Shown here piece after piece: positions 8,127 to 15,423 of a stretch of 64,000 nucleotides of DNA. The stretch is from contig DEQW01000001.1 of the NCBI GenBank assembly GCA_002360635.1, forward strand, positions 287,583-351,582, read 5' to 3'. The stretch comes from Flavobacteriaceae bacterium UBA3356 (GTDB lineage: Bacteria; Bacteroidota; Bacteroidia; Flavobacteriales; Flavobacteriaceae). The translations under genes were made by a program, and so were the position numbers. Position 1 is the first letter of the stretch. Every line of letters starts with the position of its first letter. The notes below the pieces were generated by a model that was not told the DNA's origin, ran no database searches, and saw only the letters and a program-made list of their open reading frames with translations.

Positions 8127-8157
8127 GGTGACCCCCTACCTCACGTTCTCATCTTTG
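8127..8157 (+). promoter_or_regulatory. Candidate CsoR-type operator and promoter
   Basis: GGTGACCCCCTACC (8127-8140) has GGT/ACC ends flanking a C5 tract, the layout of CsoR/RcnR-family operators. A near-consensus -7 box CATCTTTG (7 of 8 to TANNTTTG) follows at 8150-8157. It sits between the CsoR-like gene and the thioredoxin-like/MerTP pair, so it probably controls the latter. Weak evidence: one site, imperfect box. Confidence 0.4.
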
Positions 8158-8186
8158 TTCCATTATTAATTTAAACTTTAAATAAG

Positions 8187-8456
8187 ATGAAACGACAAAT
8201 CGAGATTTTTACAGCAGGTTGCCCAGTATGCGAGCCTGTGGTGCAATTAGTAAAAGAGACAGCAGGAAAGGACTGCGAAATCACATTTTATAATCTGTCT
8301 GAGCAATGCGAAAGTAAAATATGTGTTTCAAAAATGAAGGAATATGGGGTTACAAGAGTTCCCGCCATTGCTGTGGACGGAAAACTACTGAATTGCTGCA
8401 CCAAAATCGAAATCACAAAAGATGATTTGGTAAAGGCTGGAATAGGAAGTTGTTAG
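8187..8456 (+). CDS. Thioredoxin-like small protein with CPVC motif
   Basis: The 89-residue protein has a glutaredoxin/thioredoxin pattern: strand RQIEIFTAG, active-site-like CPVC at residues 12-15, a cis-proline block GVTRVPAIAVDG, and then LLNCC, an added vicinal cysteine pair. A further Cys pair (QCESKIC) lies in the middle helix. This cysteine load is more like a metal-carrying thioredoxin fold than a simple reductase. It ends two bases before the second MerTP start, so the two are coupled. It could pass electrons or metal to the MerA-like enzyme; neither is shown. Confidence 0.75.
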   Translation: MKRQIEIFTAGCPVCEPVVQLVKETAGKDCEITFYNLSEQCESKICVSKMKEYGVTRVPAIAVDGKLLNCCTKIEITKDDLVKAGIGSC

Positions 8457-8458
8457 GT

Positions 8459-9073
8459 ATGGCAATTACTAAATGGAACAAAAAAGCATCTATGGGGACT
8501 GCTGTATTTTTAGCAGTTTCCCTTAAACTATGCTGCTGGGGTCCTTTGCTACTTACAAGTGTAGCTGGTATTAGTGGAAGTTCTGTCTATTTTTCTTGGC
8601 TTATTGCCTTGAAACCTTATCTGTTGGTTATAGCATTTTTGTCATTGGGACTGGCCTTTTATCAGGTTTATAAAAAAAAGAAGGTGGACGATTGTGGCAG
8701 CTGTGATACTGCTAAACCATCATTTTTTAAATCAAAAATCTATTTGTGGTTAGTTACAGTGTTTGTTGTTGTAATGACATTGGTTTCTTATTATCCGCAA
8801 ATATTTCACCCAATGGCCACAAAAGGAATTGTTGCAACAAACAATACACATATTCAAACTGTAAAGTTGAATATTGAAGGGATGGTATGCTCTGGTTGTG
8901 AAAAAAATATCAACCATTCTGTAAATAAAATTGACGGGGTTACAAATGTATCTACGTCTTTTGAAGAAGGGACTTCAATTATAGAATTTGATACCACTAA
9001 AACGAATGTCGATGAGATAAAAAAGGTCATCCAATCAAAAGGGTATTTGATTACAAATACTAAAGACCGATAG
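8459..9073 (+). CDS. MerT-HMA fusion transporter (MerTP), copy 2
   Basis: The start is placed at the ATG at 8459, preceded by AGGAAG; a TTG nine bases earlier lies inside the previous gene. The 204-residue product repeats the layout of the first MerTP: helix 1 with a cysteine pair (LKLCCWGPLLLTSVAG), a cytoplasmic DDCGSCD site, helix 3, and a C-terminal HMA domain with GMVCSGCEKNINHSVNKIDG. It is divergent from the copy at 5508, so this looks like an old duplication or a second acquired cassette rather than a recent copy. It follows its own thioredoxin-like gene and candidate operator. Confidence 0.85.
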   Translation: MAITKWNKKASMGTAVFLAVSLKLCCWGPLLLTSVAGISGSSVYFSWLIALKPYLLVIAFLSLGLAFYQVYKKKKVDDCGSCDTAKPSFFKSKIYLWLVTVFVVVMTLVSYYPQIFHPMATKGIVATNNTHIQTVKLNIEGMVCSGCEKNINHSVNKIDGVTNVSTSFEEGTSIIEFDTTKTNVDEIKKVIQSKGYLITNTKDR

Positions 9074-9238
9074 ACACGTTCCCATTGTGATGATAAGAGA
9101 CATAAATCGAAAACGACTTATTCCAATTGGTTAGTAATAATTCGTGAAGAGCAAATTCTACAAATCATTCAGCATATTACGTAACACATTAAGGTCTTTT
9201 AATCCTGAAATTTGTAACATACAAATAAGAATGGATTT
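9074..9238 (+). promoter_or_regulatory. Intergenic region upstream of copA with an inverted repeat
   Basis: These 165 bases hold no credible gene. An inverted repeat ATTTGT-AACAT-ACAAAT (9210-9226) lies 12 bases before the copA start and could be an operator. GAAATTTG within it is a 7 of 8 match to the -7 box. Confidence 0.35.
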
Positions 9239-11497
9239 ATGGAGGCAATCAATATATTTGAAACCAAAGAAAAGAATACTAAAAAAGGAATAAAGGAATC
9301 ATTCCCTGTTACGGGAATGACTTGTGCCTCTTGTGCAGCGAGTGTTGAATCTGTATTAAAACACACAGAAGGTGTGTTTGATGCAAACGTCAATTTCGCG
9401 AACAGTTCTGTTTTGGTAGAGTATGATGAGGGGTTGAACCCTAATCAACTTCAAAACGCGCTTCGTGAGGTCGGTTACGATATTATAATTGATGCCGAAG
9501 ACCCTTCGGAAGTACAGCAAGAACTTCAGCAAAAACATTATCAGGACATAAAAAACCGTACCATCTGGTCGGCGATACTTACGCTACCCATTTTTGTGTT
9601 GGGAATGTTCTATATGCAATGGGAACCAGGCAAATGGATTTCATTGGTATTGGCCTTTCCAATTCTTTTTTGGTTTGGGCGCAGTTTTTTCATCAATGCC
9701 TTCAAGCAGGCCAAACACGGTAAAGCAAATATGGATACCTTGGTGGCGTTGAGTACCGGAATCGCCTTCATCTTTAGTGTATTTAACACTTTCTTTCCTG
9801 AATTTTGGTTGAGTCGTGTCATCGAGCCTCACGTATATTACGAAGCGGCTACCGTCATTATTACCTTTATTTCCTTGGGGAAACTATTGGAAGAAAAGGC
9901 TAAATCAAATACATCTTCAGCCATTAAAAAACTAATGGGGCTTCAACCTAAAACCCTTAAAATTATTGAGAATGGGGAAGAGATGGAAATCCCTATTGCA
10001 TCCGTACAGGTGGGTCAGACCATTTTGGTGCGTCCCGGAGAAAAGATTCCGGTGGATGGCGAAGTTTCCAAGGGAAGCTCGTATGTAGATGAAAGTATGA
10101 TTACGGGAGAACCTGTTCCAGTTCAGAAATCCCAAGGGGAAAAGGTATTCGCTGGTACGGTGAATCAAAAAGGAAGTTTTCAATTTACCGCTGAAAAGGT
10201 TGGTGGAGAAACCCTGCTTTCCCAAATCATTAAAATGGTTCAGCAAGCGCAAGGGAGTAAGGCACCAGTTCAAAAACTAGTCGATAAGATTGCCGGTATT
10301 TTCGTTCCTGTGGTATTGGGTATTTCCATTGTCACCTTCATCGTCTGGATGTCAGTAGGTGGTGACAATGGCTTCTCGCAAGCCTTATTGACCTCTGTAG
10401 CCGTTTTGGTTATCGCTTGTCCCTGTGCCTTGGGCTTGGCAACGCCTACCGCCATAATGGTGGGTATCGGTAAGGGAGCTGAAAATAATATCCTTATAAA
10501 GGATGCCGAAAGTTTAGAACTCGGCCATAAAGTGAATGCAGTAATCCTGGATAAAACAGGTACCATTACAGAAGGAAAACCATTGGTAACCGATATACTC
10601 TGGAACGATAAGCTTGAAAATCAAAATGAATACAAGGAAATTCTCTTGGCTATCGAAGGGCAATCAGAACATCCTTTGGCAGAAGCAGTCGTTAATCATT
10701 TGAAAGAGGAAAATATTGAACAAGCAGAAATTACTTCCTTCGAAAGCATTACCGGAAAAGGTGTAAAGGCGCAACAGCAGAATGGTTCAAAATATTATGT
10801 GGGCAACCATAAACTAATGGTCGAAAAGAATATTCAAATCGACACTACTTTAATGCAAACAGCAGAAAGTCTCGAAGAAAAAGCAAAAACAGTCATATTC
10901 TTTGGTAACGAAAATCAAGTGCTCGCGATACTGGCCATTGCAGACAAGATTAAAGAAACTTCAAAAAAAGCTATAGCTATGCTTCAAGAAAGAGGCATTG
11001 AGGTCTATATGCTCACGGGAGATAACAGTAAAACCGCATTAGCTGTTGCAAATCAGGTAGAAATAACAAATTACCAAGGCGAAGTAATGCCTTCGGACAA
11101 AGCGGCTTTTGTCGAGAAATTACAGGCGGATGGAAAGATAGTAGCTATGGTTGGCGATGGGATTAATGATTCCCACGCTTTGGCACAGGCGAATGTAAGC
11201 ATTGCAATGGGTAAAGGTTCCGATATAGCAATGGATGTAGCAAAAATGACCTTGATAACGTCAGATTTACAATCCATCCCCAAAGCATTGGAACTATCAA
11301 AAAGAACTGTTTTGGGCATACGTCAGAACCTGTTCTGGGCATTCATTTACAATATCTTCGGTATTCCAATTGCAGCAGGAGTTTTGTATCCCGTAAACGG
11401 TTTTTTATTGGATCCGATGATAGCAGGTGCTGCAATGGCATTCAGTAGTGTGTCTGTAGTTGCAAATAGCTTAAGATTGAAACGAGTAAAACTTTAA
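9239..11497 (+). CDS. copA: Cu(I)-type P1B ATPase CopA
   Basis: The 752-residue heavy-metal translocating P-type ATPase exports Cu(I) from the cytoplasm using ATP. One N-terminal HMA domain (GMTCASCAASVE, Cys29/Cys32) is followed by the membrane helices. The ion-path motif is CPCALGLATP, typical of P1B-1 copper and silver pumps. The phosphorylation motif DKTGTITEGKP, SEHPLAEA (the HP dipeptide of P1B pumps), MLTGDN and MVGDGINDSHALA are all intact. The last helix contains MAFSSVSVVANSLRLKR, matching the M-SS signature of P1B-1 enzymes. A small copper chaperone-like gene follows after 20 bases. An active pump is expected. Confidence 0.95.
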   Translation: MEAINIFETKEKNTKKGIKESFPVTGMTCASCAASVESVLKHTEGVFDANVNFANSSVLVEYDEGLNPNQLQNALREVGYDIIIDAEDPSEVQQELQQKHYQDIKNRTIWSAILTLPIFVLGMFYMQWEPGKWISLVLAFPILFWFGRSFFINAFKQAKHGKANMDTLVALSTGIAFIFSVFNTFFPEFWLSRVIEPHVYYEAATVIITFISLGKLLEEKAKSNTSSAIKKLMGLQPKTLKIIENGEEMEIPIASVQVGQTILVRPGEKIPVDGEVSKGSSYVDESMITGEPVPVQKSQGEKVFAGTVNQKGSFQFTAEKVGGETLLSQIIKMVQQAQGSKAPVQKLVDKIAGIFVPVVLGISIVTFIVWMSVGGDNGFSQALLTSVAVLVIACPCALGLATPTAIMVGIGKGAENNILIKDAESLELGHKVNAVILDKTGTITEGKPLVTDILWNDKLENQNEYKEILLAIEGQSEHPLAEAVVNHLKEENIEQAEITSFESITGKGVKAQQQNGSKYYVGNHKLMVEKNIQIDTTLMQTAESLEEKAKTVIFFGNENQVLAILAIADKIKETSKKAIAMLQERGIEVYMLTGDNSKTALAVANQVEITNYQGEVMPSDKAAFVEKLQADGKIVAMVGDGINDSHALAQANVSIAMGKGSDIAMDVAKMTLITSDLQSIPKALELSKRTVLGIRQNLFWAFIYNIFGIPIAAGVLYPVNGFLLDPMIAGAAMAFSSVSVVANSLRLKRVKL

Positions 11498-11517
11498 TAA
11501 CAAATAAATTCAATACA

Positions 11518-11730
11518 ATGAAAACTTTAAAATTTAAAACAAATATCAATTGTGGTGGGTGTGTATCGAAAGTAACCCCTTTTTTAAACAAACAAGAAGG
11601 TGTAGAAAGTTGGGAAGTAGATACTGCCAATCCTAATAAAATCTTAACCATTGAAAGCGATGGTGCAACTAAAGAAGACGTAACATCTACTTTGCAAAAA
11701 GTAGGATTTAAAGCGGAACCTGTAGATTAA
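11518..11730 (+). CDS. HMA-domain copper chaperone-like protein
   Basis: The 70-residue protein is a single heavy-metal-associated domain: LKFKTNINCGGCVSKVTPFLNKQEGVES, then EDVTSTLQKVGFKAEPVD. The metal loop is INCGGC (CxxC). The usual Met before the first Cys is replaced by Asn. Proteins of this size next to a copper ATPase normally act as cytosolic Cu(I) carriers (CopZ type). It is 20 bases downstream of copA and probably in its transcript. Confidence 0.85.
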   Translation: MKTLKFKTNINCGGCVSKVTPFLNKQEGVESWEVDTANPNKILTIESDGATKEDVTSTLQKVGFKAEPVD

Positions 11731-11744
11731 TAAGTTTTTTTAAT

Positions 11745-12530
11745 ATGGCTTATATCTTAATTTCGGTTGTGATTGTTCTTTTTGCTGTTCATTTTTACAG
11801 AAAAGCAAAACGTCATAGTGTAAAGCCATTTCCAGAACATTGGCATAAATTATTGACGGATAATGTGCTGTTTTATAGAAATCTATCAAAAGACGCACAG
11901 CTAATTTTTCAGCAAAAAATGATGCTATTTTTAAGTGAGGTCTATATCGATGCTGTGCAGTTTGAACTGGAAGAGTTGGATAAGGTTTTAATTGCAGCAA
12001 GTGCCGTCATTCCAGTTTTTGGCTTCAAGGAATGGCACTACACAAATTTAAGTGGTATCCTTTTATATCCTGATAATTTTAATGAGGATATGCAATTTAG
12101 CAGTAAGGATAACTCACGGAATATTGGTGGAATAGTTGGAAATGGAAGGTTCGAGAAACAGATGATACTTTCCAAGAAAGCATTGTACCACGGCTTTAAA
12201 AATACAACCGATAAAAGCAATACTGGCATACACGAATTTGTGCACCTTATAGATAAGTTGGACGATAGAACAGACGGTGTGCCAGAGCGATTATTGGAAC
12301 ATCAATATGCCATACCTTGGTTAAACTTAATCCATAAAGAAATGGAAGCGATAAATGATAACCATTCTGATATCCGAAAATATGGTGGCACCAATCAAGC
12401 TGAATTCTTTGCCGTTGCTTCAGAGTATTTTTTTGAACGTCCAGACTTGCTTAAAAAGAAACATCCCGAATTATACAAGATGTTGGTTAAATGTTTTAAT
12501 CAGAAACTTATAGGTTCAATTGAAGTATAG
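11745..12530 (+). CDS. mtfA: MtfA-family (M90) zinc peptidase
   Basis: The 261-residue protein has one N-terminal membrane helix followed by an M90/MtfA-like metallopeptidase domain. The zinc motif is HEFVHLIDKLDDRTDG (HExxH), and a downstream glutamate-rich block (NQAEFFAVASEYFFERPDLL) supplies the third ligand and the conserved ASEYFFE sequence of the family. In Escherichia coli MtfA binds the repressor Mlc, but many homologues are simply membrane-associated peptidases of unknown substrate. It lies 14 bases after the chaperone gene and is the last plus-strand cargo gene before the integrase. Confidence 0.85.
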   Translation: MAYILISVVIVLFAVHFYRKAKRHSVKPFPEHWHKLLTDNVLFYRNLSKDAQLIFQQKMMLFLSEVYIDAVQFELEELDKVLIAASAVIPVFGFKEWHYTNLSGILLYPDNFNEDMQFSSKDNSRNIGGIVGNGRFEKQMILSKKALYHGFKNTTDKSNTGIHEFVHLIDKLDDRTDGVPERLLEHQYAIPWLNLIHKEMEAINDNHSDIRKYGGTNQAEFFAVASEYFFERPDLLKKKHPELYKMLVKCFNQKLIGSIEV

Positions 12531-12565
12531 TACACCTTAAGAGGTAAAGTTTGCTGTAGGACAAT

Positions 12566-13780
12566 TCAAAAGTTAACAACGCTATCTAAAGCATCATCTG
12601 CTTCTTTATGGATAAAATTTGCCTGATAATTCAGTGTAGTTTTCAAGTCACTATGCCTATATAGTTTTTGTAACATTAAAGGATGAATAGAATCACCGGC
12701 AATATTGCCAAAAGTATGTCTGGCAATGTGCATTGTAATCTTCTTGTCTATTTTTGCTTTTTTGGCAATGGATTTTAAGTTATCGTTAAATTTTTTGGTT
12801 GCCGTTTTTCTTTTATTATAAATGTCTTTTGCATCATCCAGATTGGCCTTTTTCAATTCAGGAAAAACAAAATCGGTAGCGTGTTTTTTATCATCTCTGT
12901 AGAAATCTAAAATACTTAGAACCTTATCTGGAATTTTTAAGGACAGTAGTTTTGAGTTTTTATTCATTCTATAATGAAGCCTATTGTCGTATATGTCTGA
13001 CCACTTTGTCCAGAGTACATCTGTAACCCGCATTCCTGCAAAATAGAAACTGAAAAGCCAAACATTCCTTGTATGGATTTCATTACAGGTTAGATTATCT
13101 AAAGCTTCAATAGCTCTTACCTCAATAATATTCAACCCTATTTTTGTAGTCTCAGGAAACTTGATTTTAATTTTGTCACCACCGAAAGGATATAGTTCCC
13201 TACTGACTATTTTTAGCTTTATAGCTCTGTTGAATAATAAGCGGATTAGGACAAGAATATTCATTATTGAAGTCTCTGCAAGGTTGTGTTTAACTTTGAG
13301 GTATATCATTAATTTTTTAAGAAAACGCTCGTCAATTTCTTGAAATGAAAGCTGTTTGGATTTGTGATATTTTACAATGTAACTAATCAATGCGCTGTCC
13401 GTGGATAGGCGATTTAACTTTTCTGCAACTTCCAGTTCGTCCAGATGCTCTTGTGCCAGTTCAAAGAAAGTTGAGGAATTCCCTGACGCATAAATTTCTT
13501 TTTTAATCTGGTTTGCCGAAGCATCTTTATATTCGGACTGTAAATCAATAAGTGCCTTATTGGCATCAGAAAGTTGTTGTGATAATAACTTGTTTAGACT
13601 ATCGGCATTTGGATTTGATTTTTTTACCCTTAGGTTTTTTTTGTCCCATTCCTCAATATCAATATAGTGACCAACATATTGATAGGTGGAACGACGATTT
13701 TTTGTAATTCGAATAGCCAACGGATATTGCCCCTTGGTGTTCGGTTTTTTACGAAGAACTATTTTTGCATTTGATGACAT
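12566..13780 (-). CDS. int: Tyrosine-type site-specific integrase
   Basis: The 404-residue recombinase is of the Bacteroidota integrase type. The N-terminal arm-binding domain (residues 1-90) includes DIEEWDKKNLRVKK, followed by a SAM-like core-binding domain (about 100-190) and the catalytic domain. Catalytic residues visible are Arg251 (FAGMRVTDVLW), His351-x-x-Arg354 (HIARHTFG), His376 (LYRHSDLKTT) and nucleophile Tyr385 (TLNYQAN). All are present, so it should be active. The start codon faces the tRNA-Leu fragment about 240 bases away, with a set of short repeats between that look like arm sites. It drives integration and excision of the metal-resistance element. Confidence 0.93.
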   Translation of the reverse strand: MSSNAKIVLRKKPNTKGQYPLAIRITKNRRSTYQYVGHYIDIEEWDKKNLRVKKSNPNADSLNKLLSQQLSDANKALIDLQSEYKDASANQIKKEIYASGNSSTFFELAQEHLDELEVAEKLNRLSTDSALISYIVKYHKSKQLSFQEIDERFLKKLMIYLKVKHNLAETSIMNILVLIRLLFNRAIKLKIVSRELYPFGGDKIKIKFPETTKIGLNIIEVRAIEALDNLTCNEIHTRNVWLFSFYFAGMRVTDVLWTKWSDIYDNRLHYRMNKNSKLLSLKIPDKVLSILDFYRDDKKHATDFVFPELKKANLDDAKDIYNKRKTATKKFNDNLKSIAKKAKIDKKITMHIARHTFGNIAGDSIHPLMLQKLYRHSDLKTTLNYQANFIHKEADDALDSVVNF

Positions 13781-13813
13781 AATTGACCTGTTTTGAGTAC
13801 GAAAGTCAAATCA

Positions 13814-13918
13814 GGTACAACATAGGTACAACATTGTGTTTTTTGCTCAATTTTTGTTGTACACTTTCTATAAAGATACGTCTTTATTAGAACTTTTGGG
13901 TACAACATAGGTACAACA
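13814..13918. repeat. Two copies of a 20-bp direct repeat, candidate integrase arm sites
   Basis: GGTACAACATAGGTACAACA occurs at 13814-13833 and again, identically, at 13899-13918. Each copy is itself a doubled GGTACAACA unit. An inverted half copy (TTGTTGTAC) sits at 13854-13862. They lie between the integrase start and the tRNA core, where arm-type binding sites are expected. A third, slightly changed copy lies beyond the tRNA core at 14142. Confidence 0.75.
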
Positions 13919-14016
13919 AATGCTGAAATCAACTGATATTAAATGACTTTAAAGAAAATGAAAAAACGATTAACTCATTGAAAATAAGTGTTTTTGTGTT
14001 TCTTTGGTGCAATATA

Positions 14017-14076
14017 CGCTAGACTTAGGATCTAGTGCCGCGAGGTGTGAGAGTTCGAGTCTCTCCGCCCGCACTA
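14017..14076 (+). other. attR-like core: 3' fragment of tRNA-Leu(UAG)
   Basis: The sequence folds as the anticodon arm (stem CTAGA/TCTAG, loop CTTAGGA, anticodon TAG at 14026-14028), the long variable loop of a class II tRNA, the T arm (GAGAG-TTCGAGT-CTCTC) and the 3' acceptor strand CGCCCGC plus A (to 14073). The complementary 5' strand GCGGGCG and a proper D arm are absent from the preceding 60 bases. It is thus a duplicated tRNA 3' end left by integration, not a working tRNA. CCA is not encoded (CTA follows). Confidence 0.85.
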
Positions 14077-14107
14077 AAAAGCCGAAGAGAAATCTTCGGC
14101 TTTTTTT
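14077..14107 (+). terminator. Rho-independent terminator after the tRNA-Leu fragment
   Basis: An 8-bp stem (GCCGAAGA/TCTTCGGC) with a GAAA tetraloop is followed by seven T residues. It is probably the native terminator of the tRNA-Leu transcript. Confidence 0.85.
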
Positions 14108-14141
14108 ATTTTAAACATTTTTTTACCATAATTCAGACTGG

Positions 14142-14160
14142 GGTCAACGTAGGTACAACA
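14142..14160 (+). repeat. Third, diverged copy of the integrase-side repeat
   Basis: GGTCAACGTAGGTACAACA matches the 20-bp repeat at 13814 and 13899 apart from one deleted base and one substitution, in the same orientation. It lies on the far side of the tRNA core, which a simple single insertion does not explain. Confidence 0.65.
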
Positions 14161-14382
14161 TCTAGAAGTTTTGACAGTAACTTTCTTATCGATGCCAATT
14201 ACCACTTTTTATATTTAAACCTTATTAATTTAACTCCTATATAAAACCAATAAGTTTCAGGATGTTTCAGCCTAAATTTTCATTAGAGGGCTTTATTATC
14301 ATACAATATATACACAAGAAAACTCGTAAAACACTTTCCCAAAAGACTACGGTATATAGCCAAATTTCATATTCCTTCCCAC

Positions 14383-14447
14383 TGACATACATCATCCCAA
14401 TCAACAACATACGTCATCTCATCATAGCATAGTCGTCTTTACTTTTG
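14383..14447 (+). promoter_or_regulatory. Decayed Fnr-like promoter of the broken universal stress gene
   Basis: TGACATACATCA (14383-14394) fits the palindrome TGAY-NTAN-RTCA. A second site CAACATACGTCA (14405-14416), intact only in its right half, is centred 22 bp downstream. A -7 box TACTTTTG (14440-14447) begins exactly 29.5 bp after the centre of the second site, the same geometry as at four other promoters in this window. Confidence 0.6.
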
Positions 14448-14472
14448 ACAAAAGTTGAAACCCGTTAAGCTC

Positions 14473-14775
14473 ATGATAAATGTACCAATACCCACAGATT
14501 TTTCTGAAAAGCACTTCAAATTAAGAAAATAGTCACTTCAGATAATCTGGTCACTGCTATAAATAAGACTATAAAAAGCAATACGATTGCTTTTGTTGTA
14601 ATAGGAACTAAAGATGCGACCCATGCTGAAAGGCGATTTATAGGCACATACACGCAAGATGTCATTAAAAAAGTACAGGATATCATTCTTATAAATATTA
14701 AAACACCAAACGTTACATATATAAATGACATATATCATCTCATTAAACTGACCTATGTCAGTTACTTTTATTTAT
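14473..14775 (+). pseudogene. Remnant of a universal stress protein (UspA) gene
   Basis: The first piece begins ATG and reads NVPIPTDFSEKHFKLRK, the typical UspA N-terminus (PTDFSE), then hits a stop in that frame. A second piece in another frame (open from about 14508 to a stop near 14775) reads IAFVVIGTKDATHAERRFIGTYTQDVIKKVQDIILINI, resembling the UspA C-terminal ATP-binding block in which GTxGA and GSNT motifs precede a VIKK helix. Most of the middle is missing, so a deletion and frameshift have destroyed the gene. Functional homologues have about 140 or 280 residues. The neighbouring stretch from 14161 to 14382 holds nothing I can recognise. Confidence 0.65.
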
Positions 14776-14791
14776 AGTCCACTTACTTTTG
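14726..14791 (+). promoter_or_regulatory. Promoter of the yceI-kinase operon with tandem Fnr-like sites
   Basis: Two palindromes, TGACATATATCA (14726-14737) and TGACCTATGTCA (14749-14760), are centred 23 bp apart. The -7 box TACTTTTG (14784-14791) starts 29.5 bp after the centre of the second, which places that site near -41 relative to the likely start of transcription, the class II activator position. Confidence 0.75.
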
Positions 14792-14810
14792 TACTCTAAA
14801 TAAAGTAATT

Positions 14811-15371
14811 ATGAAAAATTTGATACCCATTATCTGTTTAATTTTGGCTGTCCAAGTGGCATCGGCTCAAAAATTTGTAAGTAAAAAAAGCTCAAACGTT
14901 TCTGTACGAGGTACATCATCACTTCACAATTGGGAAGGAAGAGCGACTGAGTTTCAAGGCGACATCACAGCTACCATTGAAGATGGAAAAGTCGTGAGCA
15001 TTTCAGATTTCAATTTTGGTGTTCCCATAAAATCGTTGCGTACTGGCGATGATACAATGAACAAAGAAATGGCAGAGGCACTTAAGTACAAACAGCATCC
15101 TGTAATTTCCTACACCTTTAAAAGTGTGGAATTTATAGATGATTATAACGCGCTATTAACAGGCTATATGTCTATTGCAGGCGTTTCAAAAGAATTTACC
15201 ACACCAGTTGCCATCACAACTGTTAATGAAGAAATTACCATTAGCGGTTCAAAATCTTTTTTAATGACCGATTTTGGTGTCGACCCACCAAAAATTATAT
15301 TGGGTCTGTACAAGGCAAAAAATGAAATTTCCATTCATTATTTTATTCACTTAAAGAAATCGCGTAAATAA
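14811..15371 (+). CDS. YceI-family periplasmic lipocalin-like protein
   Basis: The 186-residue protein has a signal peptide (cleavage after VASAQ) and a YceI-type fold: SVRGTSSLHNWEGRATEFQGDI, IPIKSLRTGDDTMNKEMAEALKYKQHPVISYTF, LTGYMSIAGVSKEFTTPV, and MTDFGVDPPKIILGLYKAKNEISIHY, all matching the family's sequence blocks in order. YceI proteins are eight-stranded barrels that bind isoprenoid chains such as quinones. It is the first gene of an operon with a LOV histidine kinase and a REC-Crp regulator, behind tandem Fnr-like sites. A role in quinone or lipid handling under redox stress is plausible but inferred. Confidence 0.9.
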   Translation: MKNLIPIICLILAVQVASAQKFVSKKSSNVSVRGTSSLHNWEGRATEFQGDITATIEDGKVVSISDFNFGVPIKSLRTGDDTMNKEMAEALKYKQHPVISYTFKSVEFIDDYNALLTGYMSIAGVSKEFTTPVAITTVNEEITISGSKSFLMTDFGVDPPKIILGLYKAKNEISIHYFIHLKKSRK

Positions 15372-15423
15372 CTCAGATTATTTTAACTTGTTAAACCATA
15401 AAATCTGAATTATTAAGTAAAAA

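Larger units (their letters stand above)
1..14076. mobile_element. Right end of a tRNA-Leu-integrated element carrying metal-resistance genes
   Basis: A tyrosine integrase lies next to a 3' fragment of tRNA-Leu, and everything to its left is a dense set of metal-handling genes on the plus strand. The tRNA fragment keeps the anticodon arm, T arm and 3' acceptor strand but has no matching 5' acceptor or D arm, as expected at the distal junction of an element that integrated into a tRNA 3' end. The intact tRNA and the other end should therefore lie left of position 1. No conjugation or replication genes are visible here, so it could be an integrative conjugative element or a simpler genomic island. 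The boundary is inferred from one junction only. Confidence 0.75.

Noticed and set aside
9231..9293. Short ORF starting ATG at 9231, eight bases before copA
   Set aside because: It is in another frame, has no recognisable sequence and ends inside copA.
14035..14244. 69-residue plus-strand ORF beginning PRGVRVRVSPPA
   Set aside because: It is read from the tRNA-Leu fragment and terminator; RVRVSPPA is the usual artefact of translating a tRNA T arm.
14516..14738. Two overlapping minus-strand ORFs with hydrophobic translations
   Set aside because: They are antisense to the usp remnant, whose plus-strand translation has clear UspA-like blocks.
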